Shown piece by piece: positions 1-9,770 of a stretch of 64,000 nt of DNA. Numbering within the stretch: the first letter of the stretch is position 1; each line of letters opens with the position of its first letter. The translations under genes were made by a program, and so were the position numbers. The notes beneath the pieces are model-generated. The model was not told the DNA's origin. It did no database searches and was given only the letters and a program-made list of their open reading frames with translations. Origin of the DNA: Paenibacillus soyae (GTDB lineage Bacteria > Bacillota > Bacilli > Paenibacillales > Paenibacillaceae); assembly GCF_024623455.1 (NCBI RefSeq), contig NZ_JANIPJ010000002.1, forward strand, positions 456,823 to 520,822, given 5' to 3'.

Positions 1-1103
1 AGCTGCATTTTTTCCGACAAGTCGATCAGCTTATGAACGCGTTCGTTCTTGATTTCCTCGTCGACTTGATCTTCCATGCGCGCGGCAGGCGTACCCGTCC
101 GCTTCGAATATGGGAATACGTGCATCTCTGCGAAGCCGAGCTCCTCCATGAACCGGTAGCCGCTCTCGAACATCTCTTCCGTCTCGCCGGGGAATCCGAC
201 GATGACGTCCGTCGTAATTGCCACTCCCGGCATCGCTTCATGCAGACGTTTAATTTTTGCGGCGAATTCCTCCGTCGTATATTTCCTGCGCATGCGTTTC
301 AAGACGCTGTTTTCGCCCGCTTGCAGCGGAATGTGCAGGTGACGGCACATTTTGCTGGACTTATTCAGCACCTCGATCATCGCGTCGTCGATTTGGCTGG
401 CTTCGATCGAGCTGATCCGGATGCGTTCCAGCCCCTCGACTTTGTCGAGATCCCAGAGAAGGCTGGTCAGGTTGTAGTTCTCCATATCGTCGCCGTATCC
501 GCCGGTGTGAATGCCGGTGAGGACGATTTCCTTGTAGCCCGCGGCAACCAGAGCTTTGGCTTGCTCAAGCACGCTTTGCGGATCGCGGCTGCGGGACAGT
601 CCGCGCGACCAAGGAATGATGCAGAAGGTGCAGAAGTTATTGCAGCCTTCCTGAATTTTCAGGAACGCGCGAGTGCGCTCGGCGAAATCCGGCACATCCA
701 GCTCCTCGAAGCTGCGCGTCTTCATGATATTGCGCACCGCGTTGACCGGCTTGCGGTCATCTTGGATTTGTTTGACGAAGGACATGATTTTCTCGCGGTC
801 CTGCGTCCCGATGACGAGATCGACGCCTTCGATCGCCATGATCTCCGCCGGCGACGTTTGCGCGTAGCAGCCCGTTACCGCAATGATCGCGTCGGGATTG
901 CGCCGGACGGCGCGGCGAATAATTTGACGGCTTTTCTTATCCCCTGTATTGGTTACTGTACAAGTGTTGATCAAATAAACGTCCGCCGTCGATTCTTCGA
1001 AATCGACTTGCTCGTAACCCTCATTTTTGAATAGCTGCCAGATCGCTTCCGTATCGTAGAAGTTCACCTTGCAGCCTAGTGTGTAAAACGCGACTGATGG
1101 CAT
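1..1103 (-). CDS. mtaB: tRNA t6A37 methylthiotransferase MtaB (3' end cut by window edge)
   Basis: Radical-SAM methylthiotransferase that converts t6A at position 37 of ANN-decoding tRNAs to ms2t6A. The N-terminal methylthiotransferase domain has its three cluster cysteines at about C11, C48 and C79. The radical-SAM motif CNNFCTFC sits at about residues 154-161 (C154, C158, C161). The ATG at 1103 has a GGAGG about 12 bases upstream, inside the end of rsmE, so the two genes are translationally close. The frame runs open to base 1, so roughly the last 70-80 residues, including the TRAM domain, lie outside the window. It corresponds to B. subtilis yqeV, which also follows rsmE (yqeU) and prmA (yqeT). 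Confidence 0.93.
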   Translation of the reverse strand, partial: MPSVAFYTLGCKVNFYDTEAIWQLFKNEGYEQVDFEESTADVYLINTCTVTNTGDKKSRQIIRRAVRRNPDAIIAVTGCYAQTSPAEIMAIEGVDLVIGTQDREKIMSFVKQIQDDRKPVNAVRNIMKTRSFEELDVPDFAERTRAFLKIQEGCNNFCTFCIIPWSRGLSRSRDPQSVLEQAKALVAAGYKEIVLTGIHTGGYGDDMENYNLTSLLWDLDKVEGLERIRISSIEASQIDDAMIEVLNKSSKMCRHLHIPLQAGENSVLKRMRRKYTTEEFAAKIKRLHEAMPGVAITTDVIVGFPGETEEMFESGYRFMEELGFAEMHVFPYSKRTGTPAARMEDQVDEEIKNERVHKLIDLSEKMQ

Positions 1104-1108
1104 GATGG

Positions 1109-1891
1109 TCACGCTCCTCCCATTTCTCCGGATTCATATAGTAGACAGGTCAGACCAACCAAACCTGCCGTCTCGGTTCTTAAAATTCGTTTGCCTAATG
1201 CCACGAGCGCGGCGCCGGCTTCCTGCGCTTCCTGCGCTTCTCGTTCCGTGAAGCCGCCTTCGGAGCCGACGATCAGCAGCACGCGCGGACTCTCGGCAGC
1301 CTGTCCTTCCGGGCTGCGCCTCCATTCCCGCACGGCGTCGGCAATGCCTCTCCCGTGAGCGTCTTTGCCTTCCCTCTCGTAGCAGAACAAAGCCAAATCG
1401 TATTCTCCGATTCGCGTAAGCAAGCCTTTCCAGCTTAGCAAAGACTCGATCGCGGGAATGCGGTGGCGATGCGCCTGCTCGGCCGCTTCCTTGGCGATTT
1501 TGCCCCAGCGTTCAAGGCGCTTCGCTTCCTTCTTGCCGTCATATTGAACGACCATGCGCTCCGATTCGAACGGCAAGAAAGAGGCGGCGCCGATCTCCGT
1601 CCCCTTCTGAATGACGAGCTCCATCTTGTCGCCCTTCGGCAAGCTCTGCGCGATCGTAACCGACCAAGCAGGTTCGCTATGCTGCTCCAGCGGCTCCAGC
1701 ACTTCGGCCCTGACCTCCTGGGGCGTCGCATCCAGCACGTAGGCGAGCACCGTTCGGCCTTGCCCGTCGCAAGCGATCAGCCGGTCTTCCGGCTTCATCC
1801 GCATGACGCGGGCAGCATGATGGGCATCTTCGCCCGTTATGGTGACGACGCCGTCCCGAATTTGGTCCGGCGCCACAAAATATCGCTGCAT
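1109..1891 (-). CDS. rsmE: 16S rRNA m3U1498 methyltransferase RsmE
   Basis: SPOUT-class enzyme that methylates N3 of U1498 in 16S rRNA in the 30S subunit. The protein has about 260 residues, the usual family size. It starts MQRYFV, has an N-terminal PUA-like part with the GEDAHHAARVMR segment, and a C-terminal trefoil-knot region with VGSEGGFTEREAQ and LGKRILRTETA. An ATG five codons further upstream (1906) has almost no room for a ribosome binding site, whereas the start at 1891 has GGATGG about 10 bases before it and matches the normal RsmE N-terminus. It lies 5 bases before mtaB and is yqeU in the conserved block. Confidence 0.92.
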   Translation of the reverse strand: MQRYFVAPDQIRDGVVTITGEDAHHAARVMRMKPEDRLIACDGQGRTVLAYVLDATPQEVRAEVLEPLEQHSEPAWSVTIAQSLPKGDKMELVIQKGTEIGAASFLPFESERMVVQYDGKKEAKRLERWGKIAKEAAEQAHRHRIPAIESLLSWKGLLTRIGEYDLALFCYEREGKDAHGRGIADAVREWRRSPEGQAAESPRVLLIVGSEGGFTEREAQEAQEAGAALVALGKRILRTETAGLVGLTCLLYESGEMGGA

Positions 1892-1948
1892 AACCGTGTT
1901 TTCCATCCTTCATCTTAGCATGATTTATTTGAGAAAATCTATTTGAAT

Positions 1949-2635
1949 CTAGTTCCAGATCACCTGGAAGCCGAATATCGAACTAAGAAACGTATCGATT
2001 CCCGCATGCAGAGGCGCCCTCAATGCCAAAATCGGGTCCAACGTTACGGCTCTTAGCGGAGGAATGAACACAAACAACAAGAAAATCAACATGCCCCACT
2101 GGATATTTTGTTCGACTTTGTACCGTATGCGCAAAGGCAGAAACTCCGATACGATCCGGTACCCGTCGAGGGGCGGCAACGGTATCAAGTTGAAGACGAA
2201 CAGAAGCAGGTTTATCGTTATGAAATAAAAAAAGAACACGGAAAGGGCATCCTGTACGCCGACCGATCCGGCCTGCATGAGTCCGGTAGCAAATAATACA
2301 TATACGAGCAGCATGCCGACAAACGCCATCAGAAGGTTACTCAGCGGCCCTACCGCCGACACGACGATGCTCATGACGCGCCGGTGTTTGAACCGGCTCG
2401 CGTTGACGGGGACCGGCTTCGCCCAACCGAAGCCGGCTATCAACAGCAGGATCGACCCCATCAGGTCCAGATGGACCATCGGATTAAGACTTACGCGGCC
2501 TTCCCTATAAGCCGTGTCGTCTCCGAATTTGTACGCGCTGTAAGCATGGGCGAATTCATGTACCGTAAACACGATCATGATAACAATCACAACAAACGGT
2601 AGATGCTCAAGAGGATACCAAAGTAAATTCTCCAT
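1949..2635 (-). CDS. Site-2 protease family (M50) membrane zinc metalloprotease
   Basis: Integral membrane protein of 228 residues with about six hydrophobic segments. The zinc site motif HEFAH is at residues 26-30, followed by SLNPMVHLD and, near residue 155, the third-ligand segment LPPLDGYRI. This is the short rhomboid-like M50B type related to B. subtilis YwhC, which cleaves substrates within the membrane; the substrate here is unknown. It lies 9 bases downstream of prmA and in front of rsmE, so it appears inserted into the prmA-rsmE-mtaB transcription unit, which in B. subtilis has no protease gene at this point. Confidence 0.85.
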   Translation of the reverse strand: MENLLWYPLEHLPFVVIVIMIVFTVHEFAHAYSAYKFGDDTAYREGRVSLNPMVHLDLMGSILLLIAGFGWAKPVPVNASRFKHRRVMSIVVSAVGPLSNLLMAFVGMLLVYVLFATGLMQAGSVGVQDALSVFFFYFITINLLLFVFNLIPLPPLDGYRIVSEFLPLRIRYKVEQNIQWGMLIFLLFVFIPPLRAVTLDPILALRAPLHAGIDTFLSSIFGFQVIWN

Positions 2636-2644
2636 TTACGCCTC

Positions 2645-3625
2645 CTAAGGTTTTCTCGCCACGAACGCGATCCAATCCTGGTCGCGCCGCTTCTCCACGA
2701 TTTCGAAGCCGGACGCCTTCAGACCTTGCTCCACGTCGTCTTCCTTGTTCTTGTACACGCCCGATGCGATATAGATGCCTCCCGGCTTCAGCGCTTCGTA
2801 GACGTCGTCGATGAACAGCAAGATAATCTCGGCCAAAATATTCGCCACAACCAAATCGACCGGCACCGTTACGCGGAGAGCGCGGCTTTCCTGACCTTCT
2901 GCCTGCTCCTCCCGAAGCACGCCCAGCAGATCGCTCAGCTTGACTTCCACCTGCTCGGACAAGCCATTCAGCCTTACATTCTCCGTCGCGCTCGATACGG
3001 CAACGGGATCGAGGTCAAGCGCGAGCACGCTCTTTGCGCCTAGCCGGCATGCGCCAATCGCAAGAATACCGGAGCCCGTGCCGACGTCGATCATCTCTTC
3101 GCCGCCCTTCACGACCGACTCCAGCGTCTGCAGGCATAGAGCCGTCGTCGGATGCGTCCCCGTGCCGAACGCCATGCCGGGATCCAGCTCGATGATTCGT
3201 TCGCCTTCGCGCGCTTCGTAATCCTCCCAGGTCGGTTTAATCGTCAGCGTGTCGGAGACCCGAATCGGCTTAAAATATTGCTTCCAGGCGGTCGCCCAAT
3301 CCTCGTCGTCCACTTCTTTCGCGGAATAAGCGACATCGCCGATATCGATATCGAAATCCTTCAGCTCTTCAATCCGAGGCTTCAACGCTTCGATTAACTC
3401 GTCCGTGTCCGTGCCTTCCGGAAAATAACCTTTGATCACGGCTTGCCCTTCCGGGATATCGTTAAGCGGGAATTCGTACCACTGTCCAAGCGAAGTATCG
3501 CGGGGCTTATTGAGCGATCCCGATTCTTCGATCGAAACGCCTCCCGCTCCCATCTCGTGAAGGAAGTTGGAGATCATTTCCTGCGCTTCCTCCGTCGTTG
3601 ATATCGTAATCTCATACCATTTCAT
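2645..3625 (-). CDS. prmA: Ribosomal protein L11 methyltransferase PrmA
   Basis: SAM-dependent methyltransferase that trimethylates ribosomal protein L11. The protein has 326 residues, close to the family norm. The N-terminal L11-recognition domain is followed by a class I methyltransferase fold with the SAM-binding loop DVGTGSGILAIGA near residue 181, preceded by PGMAFGTGTHPTT, and the motif IV segment VANILAEII. The ATG at 3625 has GGGAGG 7 bases upstream. In B. subtilis this is yqeT, directly after dnaJ. Here a terminator and a fresh promoter separate it from the heat-shock genes. Confidence 0.95.
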   Translation of the reverse strand: MKWYEITISTTEEAQEMISNFLHEMGAGGVSIEESGSLNKPRDTSLGQWYEFPLNDIPEGQAVIKGYFPEGTDTDELIEALKPRIEELKDFDIDIGDVAYSAKEVDDEDWATAWKQYFKPIRVSDTLTIKPTWEDYEAREGERIIELDPGMAFGTGTHPTTALCLQTLESVVKGGEEMIDVGTGSGILAIGACRLGAKSVLALDLDPVAVSSATENVRLNGLSEQVEVKLSDLLGVLREEQAEGQESRALRVTVPVDLVVANILAEIILLFIDDVYEALKPGGIYIASGVYKNKEDDVEQGLKASGFEIVEKRRDQDWIAFVARKP

Positions 3626-3662
3626 ATGTAATGCCTCCCAAGATCAAAAATGCCTATCCTCT

Positions 3663-3692
3663 ATTGTACAACAGACTCATGGCCCAGCACAA
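3663..3692 (-). promoter_or_regulatory. Candidate sigma-A promoter for prmA
   Basis: On the minus strand, -35 TTGTGC (3687-3692), an 18-base spacer, and a good -10 TACAAT (3663-3668), about 40 bases upstream of the prmA start. The -35 is weak. It overlaps the tail of the preceding terminator, which fits a fresh transcription start for the prmA group. Confidence 0.5.
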
Positions 3693-3730
3693 AAAAATGA
3701 CGCAAAAAAGACTTTCGTCTCTTGCGTCAT
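3690..3730 (-). terminator. Rho-independent terminator ending the hrcA-dnaJ-small gene unit
   Basis: Minus-strand stem ATGACGCAA (from 3730) pairs with TTGCGTCAT (to 3698), with an inner AGACGAAAGTCT part, and is followed by seven T. It lies 24 bases after the stop codon of the 69-residue gene. Confidence 0.85.
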
Positions 3731-3753
3731 CCTTATGTCTTACCTATGACTGC

Positions 3754-3963
3754 TCAGCTTAGCGTCGTATCGACGCTTCCGCCTACTTGTTGAATGAGAT
3801 GCATCGCCCGCTCCGCAATCGCTTCGTCCACGGTCGCGGTCAGGATGCCGGCGCCTTCCCGATAACCGCCAACCTCGATAGCACGCAGCGCCTGCAGCTT
3901 ATGCAGCGCTTCCTGCGCTTCTTGCTCGCTCTTGAACGAAGCTTGAATTTCGATCGAACTCAT
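3754..3963 (-). CDS. Small conserved-looking protein of unknown function (69 aa)
   Basis: A 69-residue soluble protein with a ferredoxin-like look: a beta strand (SIEIQASF), an amphipathic helix rich in Glu and Ala (SEQEAQEALHKLQAL), then GGYREGAG, another strand and a second helix (EAIAERAMHLIQQ). No catalytic motif is visible. The ATG at 3963 has GGAGG 9 bases upstream. It lies 22 bases after the YfhD-like gene and is the last gene before the terminator at 3690-3730, so it may be co-transcribed with the chaperone genes by read-through. I do not recognise the family with confidence. Confidence 0.7.
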   Translation of the reverse strand: MSSIEIQASFKSEQEAQEALHKLQALRAIEVGGYREGAGILTATVDEAIAERAMHLIQQVGGSVDTTLS

Positions 3964-3985
3964 AGGTGCAATCCTCCGCCCTAAC

Positions 3986-4147
3986 TTAAGACTGCTCGTT
4001 GCGGCTGTCCGCTTCGGCCGCGCGCTTCATGGCCACGCGGTCCGCTTCGTCGGCCAGCTCCTCCGAGAACTCCACGTCCTCCACTTTGCCGTCCTGATCG
4101 TCCGCTGGCAGATCTCCGAAATTCACTTTCTCCATGCTGTTGTCCAT
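3986..4147 (-). CDS. YfhD-like small acidic protein
   Basis: A 53-residue, very acidic protein with the segment DVEFSEELADEADRVA followed by RAAEAD, which resembles the core of the Bacillales YfhD family (function unknown). The start is set by GGAGG 9 bases before the ATG at 4147. A longer in-frame opening to 4216 begins inside the dnaJ terminator and has no ribosome binding site. It sits downstream of dnaJ, behind the terminator at 4215-4252, so it is made by read-through or from an unseen promoter. The family assignment is from memory of the consensus and is moderate. Confidence 0.65.
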   Translation of the reverse strand: MDNSMEKVNFGDLPADDQDGKVEDVEFSEELADEADRVAMKRAAEADSRNEQS

Positions 4148-4214
4148 TAGCGTAATCCTCCTTCGCGTGGTCTCCATACTGGAATAGATTGCGCGGGATT
4201 CGCCGTTTTTATGC

Positions 4215-4252
4215 AAAAAAAGACGCCCCGCGCTATTCGCCGCGGAACGCCT
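4215..4252 (-). terminator. Terminator overlapping the dnaJ stop codon
   Basis: Minus-strand stem AGGCGTTCCGCG pairs with CGCGGGGCGTCT (with G-U pairs) and is followed by seven T (4215-4221). The loop contains the dnaJ stop codon. Probably partial, given two small genes downstream. Confidence 0.75.
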
Positions 4253-5360
4253 TTTTCATTTTTTTAAAGATATTCTCGTGATGTTCTTCCTGCTCGCTTG
4301 CCGATTCTCCGGACACTCCGCCGAATTGGCGCAGCAGCTCCTTCTGCTCGTCGGTCAAGTTCGTCGGCGTCACGATCGTGACTTTCACGTGCTGATCGCC
4401 CGTGCCGTAACCGCGAAGCTTCGGTACGCCTTTGCCTTTCAGTCGGAAGTACGTGCCGGTCTGAGTTCCCGCAGGCACCTTTAGCTTCACCTTTTCGGTC
4501 AACGTAGGAATTTCGACCTCATCGCCAAGCGCGGCTTGCACGAACGTAAGCGGCACTTCGCAATAAATATCGTCGCCTTCGCGGTCGAAAAATTCATGCG
4601 GCTTCACGCGAAGAACAATGTACAGATCTCCAGCCGGACCTCCGCGCAGGCCGCCTTCTCCTTCGCCCGACATCCGGATTTGCGCGCCGTCGTCCACGCC
4701 CGCCGGAATGTTGACCTTGATTCTGCGCTGCTTCTTCACTTTGCCCGCGCCGTGGCAGGTTCCGCATTTCTCGCGGATAATGCGTCCCGTGCCCGAGCAG
4801 TTCGTACACGCGCGGCGGTTGACCATGCGGCCGAACGGCGTGTTCTGCACGACTTCCTGCTGACCCGAGCCTTTGCACGTCGAGCAGGTTTCCGGCTTCG
4901 TGCCCGGCTTTGCGCCGTTGCCGTGGCAGGTATCGCAGGATTCCGTACGCGGAATCGTAATTTCGGCTTCCTTGCCGAAGACCGCTTCCTTGAACTCCAC
5001 CGTCATCGTATATTGCAGATCGTTGCCCCGCTGAGGAGCGTTCGGATCCCGCCGCGAACCGCCGCCGCCGAAGAACATATCGAATATATCGCCGAAGCCG
5101 CCAAAATCCTGGCCGCCAGCTCCGCCCATGCCCTGGTTCGGATCGACATGGCCGTAACGGTCGTAAGTAGAACGTTTGCCGTCGTCGCTGAGCACGTCGT
5201 ATGCTTCTTTCACTTCTTTGAACTTCGCTTCCGCGTCCGCCGCTTTGTTCACATCCGGATGATATTGCCGGGCAAGCTTGCGGTACGATTTTTTGATATC
5301 TTCCGCGGAGGCGTCCTTACCTACACCCAATACCTCATAATAATCTCGTTTGTTAGCCAT
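4233..5360 (-). CDS. dnaJ: Chaperone DnaJ (Hsp40)
   Basis: Co-chaperone that delivers unfolded protein to DnaK and stimulates its ATPase. The protein has 375 residues in canonical type I layout: J domain at 1-70 with the HPD motif near residue 34, a Gly/Phe-rich linker (about 75-110), four zinc-binding repeats [24 protein letters not shown] and CGTCHGAG (about 145-215), then the substrate-binding C-terminal domains. It lies 98 bases downstream of dnaK, with a strong hairpin in that gap. It is the last classic gene of the CIRCE-controlled operon. Confidence 0.98.
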   Translation of the reverse strand: MANKRDYYEVLGVGKDASAEDIKKSYRKLARQYHPDVNKAADAEAKFKEVKEAYDVLSDDGKRSTYDRYGHVDPNQGMGGAGGQDFGGFGDIFDMFFGGGGSRRDPNAPQRGNDLQYTMTVEFKEAVFGKEAEITIPRTESCDTCHGNGAKPGTKPETCSTCKGSGQQEVVQNTPFGRMVNRRACTNCSGTGRIIREKCGTCHGAGKVKKQRRIKVNIPAGVDDGAQIRMSGEGEGGLRGGPAGDLYIVLRVKPHEFFDREGDDIYCEVPLTFVQAALGDEVEIPTLTEKVKLKVPAGTQTGTYFRLKGKGVPKLRGYGTGDQHVKVTIVTPTNLTDEQKELLRQFGGVSGESASEQEEHHENIFKKMKKAFRGE

Positions 5361-5410
5361 CCGATTTCACCCCCGCTGTTCGTTACTCTCCCTGTATTGA
5401 CGCAAGAAAG

Positions 5411-5445
5411 GAGGTCAAAGACAGGGCAAGCCCCTCTTTGACCTC
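5411..5445 (-). promoter_or_regulatory. Strong hairpin between dnaK and dnaJ
   Basis: A perfect 11-base inverted repeat, GAGGTCAAAGA (5411-5421) and TCTTTGACCTC (5435-5445), with an inner GGGC-AA-GCCC. On the minus strand it is followed by CCTTTCTTG rather than a pure T run, so it is more likely an attenuator, a partial terminator or an mRNA-processing/stability element than a full stop. It begins 14 bases after the dnaK stop. Confidence 0.75.
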
Positions 5446-5458
5446 TCGCCGGTAAGCC

Positions 5459-7300
<1,842 letters not shown>

Positions 7301-7350
7301 TTAATCCTCCTAAAAGTATATATGGTTATCCATTCCTATAACAGCGTCAA

Positions 7351-7914
7351 TTAGCCGCTTACCTTCACCATTGCCGGGCGGAGCACTTTCTCTTTCAGCA
7401 TGTAGCCTTTCTGAACTTCCTCCACCACGATGCCTTCTTCATATTCATCGGATTCCACCGTCATGATCGCCTGATGGAACTCGGGATTAAATGGTTCGCC
7501 TACAGACTGGATCGGCTTCAGTCCTTCCGCGTCTAGCGTCTGGCTGAGCTGGCGGAAGATCATGTCCACGCCCTTCGCAAGCGACTCGTAGTCGCTGTTG
7601 CTGGATGCCGCGGCTATCGCGCGTTCGAAATTATCGACGACCGGAAGCAGCTGGCCGAGGAGCTTCATGGAAGCGTATTGTCCAAGCTCTTCCTTCTCCT
7701 TCATTGTTCTGCGACGAAAGTTGTCGAAATCCGCCTGCGCTCGTAAGTATCGCTGCTGGGCTTCGTCCGCCTGCTTCGCCAGCTCGTCGTAACGAGCGTC
7801 TGCTGCAGGTTGTTCCGCGGCTTCGCCGCCTTCCGATACATGGTCCATGTTCTCGGCCGCAGTTTCTTCTTCTACAGTATCCACTGTTTCATTATGTTGT
7901 TCCTTCGCGCTCAT
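7351..7914 (-). CDS. grpE: Nucleotide exchange factor GrpE
   Basis: Exchanges ADP for ATP on DnaK. The protein has 187 residues: an acidic, disordered N-terminus (about 1-40), a long dimerising coiled coil (about 45-95) with AQADFDNFRRRTMKE, and a C-terminal beta domain with FNPEFHQAIM and the ending GYMLKEKVLRPAMVKVSG, which is the family signature. It lies 32 bases downstream of hrcA with an AGGAGG ribosome binding site. Confidence 0.98.
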   Translation of the reverse strand: MSAKEQHNETVDTVEEETAAENMDHVSEGGEAAEQPAADARYDELAKQADEAQQRYLRAQADFDNFRRRTMKEKEELGQYASMKLLGQLLPVVDNFERAIAAASSNSDYESLAKGVDMIFRQLSQTLDAEGLKPIQSVGEPFNPEFHQAIMTVESDEYEEGIVVEEVQKGYMLKEKVLRPAMVKVSG

Positions 7915-7946
7915 CTCTTCACCTCCTAAGCGTAATGCTTCGATCC

Positions 7947-8972
7947 TTATTTATACCAACGGCTGAGCAATGTGCCCATGTCCTTGGATATCATATCGAT
8001 GAGACTGATCACTTTGCCGTATTCCATCCGGGTCGGGCCGAGTATTCCGATCGTGCCGAGCGGCTCGCCTTCAATGGAATAAGTGGCGGTAATCAGACTG
8101 CAATCGCTGATCGCCTTGTGGTCATTTTCTGTTCCGATCCGGACTTGTATACCCGAAGGAAGCGTCGACAACATCTTCATTATCGCAGGCGCTTCGCCGA
8201 GCAGATCCAGAATCGTTTTCACTTTGTCGACATCCTTGAACTCGGGCTGAGTAAGCATGTTCGTCGTTCCGCTCATGAAGATGCGCTGCTCTTCGTCATT
8301 CTGGAGGGCGTTCTCCAGCACCCTGATCAGGCCTTCATAGTGGTCGACATGTCTCTCCAGCTCATGCGCGACCTCGGAATACAGCTTCGCCTTCAGGCGA
8401 ATAAGCGGCACGCCGACAAGCTTCGTGTTGAGAATGTTGACGACCTTCTGCATGTCGTCCATATTCAGGTCAGGCGGAACCGTAATCGTCCGATTCTCGA
8501 CATGTCCCGTGTTGGTCACGATGATCGCAACCGCGGAATCCGCGTTAAGCGGAACCAAACCAAAGTGTTTCAGCGAGGTATGGAACAGCTCCGGTCCAAG
8601 CAAAATCGACGTATAATTCGTTAAGCTGGACAATATCGTCGCCGCATGCTGAATGACTTGCTCCATTTGGTTCATCTTGTCGGTTACGAACGAGCGGACT
8701 AAGTGAACATCGTCGTCGTTCAGCTGGTTCAACTGAACAAGATGGTCGACATAATACCGGTAGCCTTTGGTCGAGGGTACCCGACCGGCAGAAGTATGAG
8801 GCTGCTCCAGGTAACCGAGCTCCTCCAAATCCGCCATTTCGTTCCGAATCGTGGCCGGGCTGAAGGCGACGTCGCCCCGCTTCGAAATGCTGCGCGAGCC
8901 TACCGGCTCAGCTGAACGGATATAATCGTCTACGATGGCATTCAAAATCATTCGCTGTCTATCTGTCAGCAT
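7947..8972 (-). CDS. hrcA: Heat-inducible transcription repressor HrcA
   Basis: Repressor of class I heat-shock genes that binds CIRCE with help from GroEL. The protein has 341 residues when started at MLTDRQRMILN (8972), where GGAGG stands 7 bases upstream. An in-frame start further upstream would fall inside the CIRCE operator and is rejected. The winged-helix part covers about 1-80 (VGSRSISKRGDVAFSPATIRNEM) and the GAF-like and dimerisation parts follow, ending near LGPTRMEYGKVISLIDMI. It is the first gene of the operon and represses itself. Confidence 0.97.
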   Translation of the reverse strand: MLTDRQRMILNAIVDDYIRSAEPVGSRSISKRGDVAFSPATIRNEMADLEELGYLEQPHTSAGRVPSTKGYRYYVDHLVQLNQLNDDDVHLVRSFVTDKMNQMEQVIQHAATILSSLTNYTSILLGPELFHTSLKHFGLVPLNADSAVAIIVTNTGHVENRTITVPPDLNMDDMQKVVNILNTKLVGVPLIRLKAKLYSEVAHELERHVDHYEGLIRVLENALQNDEEQRIFMSGTTNMLTQPEFKDVDKVKTILDLLGEAPAIMKMLSTLPSGIQVRIGTENDHKAISDCSLITATYSIEGEPLGTIGILGPTRMEYGKVISLIDMISKDMGTLLSRWYK

Positions 8973-9018
8973 TTCGATCCCTCCATATTCGTTAGAAACT
9001 AAACGCTTCGGCTGCTCG

Positions 9019-9045
9019 TTAGCACTCAACTCATATGAGTGCTAA
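9019..9045 (-). promoter_or_regulatory. CIRCE operator (HrcA binding site)
   Basis: Perfect consensus TTAGCACTC - 9 bases - GAGTGCTAA, positioned just downstream of the promoter and about 50 bases before hrcA. No mismatch in either arm. Confidence 0.98.
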
Positions 9046-9056
9046 TCGCTAATACA

Positions 9057-9086
9057 AAAATACCAAAACGCCTTTGCGATTGTCAA
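9057..9086 (-). promoter_or_regulatory. Sigma-A promoter of the hrcA operon
   Basis: Minus strand: -35 TTGACA (9081-9086, perfect), an 18-base spacer, -10 TATTTT (9057-9062). The expected start near 9050 places CIRCE in the first bases of the transcript, the classic arrangement. Confidence 0.8.
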
Positions 9087-9128
9087 GTCAGTTCGGCAGC
9101 CGGCTCGGAATTTTTCGTTCGCAAACAC

Positions 9129-9170
9129 AAAAAAACGCCATGCGGCCACAAGTTGCTGCAGCCGCATAGC
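9129..9170 (-). terminator. Terminator after the acetyltransferase gene
   Basis: Minus-strand stem GCTATGCGGC / GCCGCATGGC (one G-T pair) with a 14-base loop, then seven T. It isolates the hrcA promoter from upstream transcription. Confidence 0.88.
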
Positions 9171-9194
9171 GCACGCGCCATCCGTACGAGTCCG

Positions 9195-9665
9195 TTACTC
9201 TAACGTCCTTAGCACCGCGATTTCGTCGCAGGCATGCTGCTTGGGACAATTCACGCAGTCCTTCCACACCTTCTCGGGGAAAATGTCTTTGTCCACGACG
9301 GTGAAGCCGTTCCGTTCAAAAAACTTGTCGGCGTACGTAAGCGCCATGACTTTGGTAATCCCCTGCGCCTTCGCCTGCTCCAGCAATTTGGTCACGAGCT
9401 TGCTGCCGATGCCGAGGCTCTTATAGCCTTCGGTCATGCCAAGCGACCGGATCTCGACCAGGTTATCGCCAAGCTTCGTTAACGCGCCGCACCCTACGAC
9501 GACGCCGCCAATCTCCGCCACGACGAACGTGTCGATCATATGGGCAAGGGCTTCGCGGGACCTCGGCAGCATAATCCCCTTCTCGGCGTAACCCTTTATT
9601 AATTGAAACAAAGTTTCCACGTCGTCCGGCGTTGCCGTCCGGCAAAACACATCCACTGCTTGCAT
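9195..9665 (-). CDS. GNAT-family N-acetyltransferase
   Basis: Acetyl-CoA-dependent transferase of about 156 residues resembling the short ArgA-like N-acetyltransferases of Gram-positives. The acetyl-CoA loop region is visible as SLGMTEGYKSLGIGSKLV followed by LLEQAKAQGITKVMALTY and FFERNGF. The C-terminus has a cysteine-rich tail (DCVNCPKQHAC) that could bind metal or form disulfides. The ATG at 9665 has GGAGG 6 bases upstream; the GTG four codons earlier overlaps that site. It has its own promoter and terminator and is extra compared with the B. subtilis hemW-hrcA junction. The substrate is unknown. Confidence 0.85.
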   Translation of the reverse strand: MQAVDVFCRTATPDDVETLFQLIKGYAEKGIMLPRSREALAHMIDTFVVAEIGGVVVGCGALTKLGDNLVEIRSLGMTEGYKSLGIGSKLVTKLLEQAKAQGITKVMALTYADKFFERNGFTVVDKDIFPEKVWKDCVNCPKQHACDEIAVLRTLE

Positions 9666-9718
9666 CGCTGCCTCCACCCCCGCGAGTACCGTATCGTTCG
9701 TTTGTAAGAATATGAATA

Positions 9719-9747
9719 AATATACATCAAAACGAATGAATACTCAA
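9719..9747 (-). promoter_or_regulatory. Sigma-A promoter for the acetyltransferase gene
   Basis: Minus strand: -35 TTGAGT (9742-9747), 17-base spacer, -10 TATATT (9719-9724), in an AT-rich gap between hemW and the acetyltransferase. Confidence 0.7.
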
Positions 9748-9770
9748 GCACATTTTTACGCTTTATCTAT

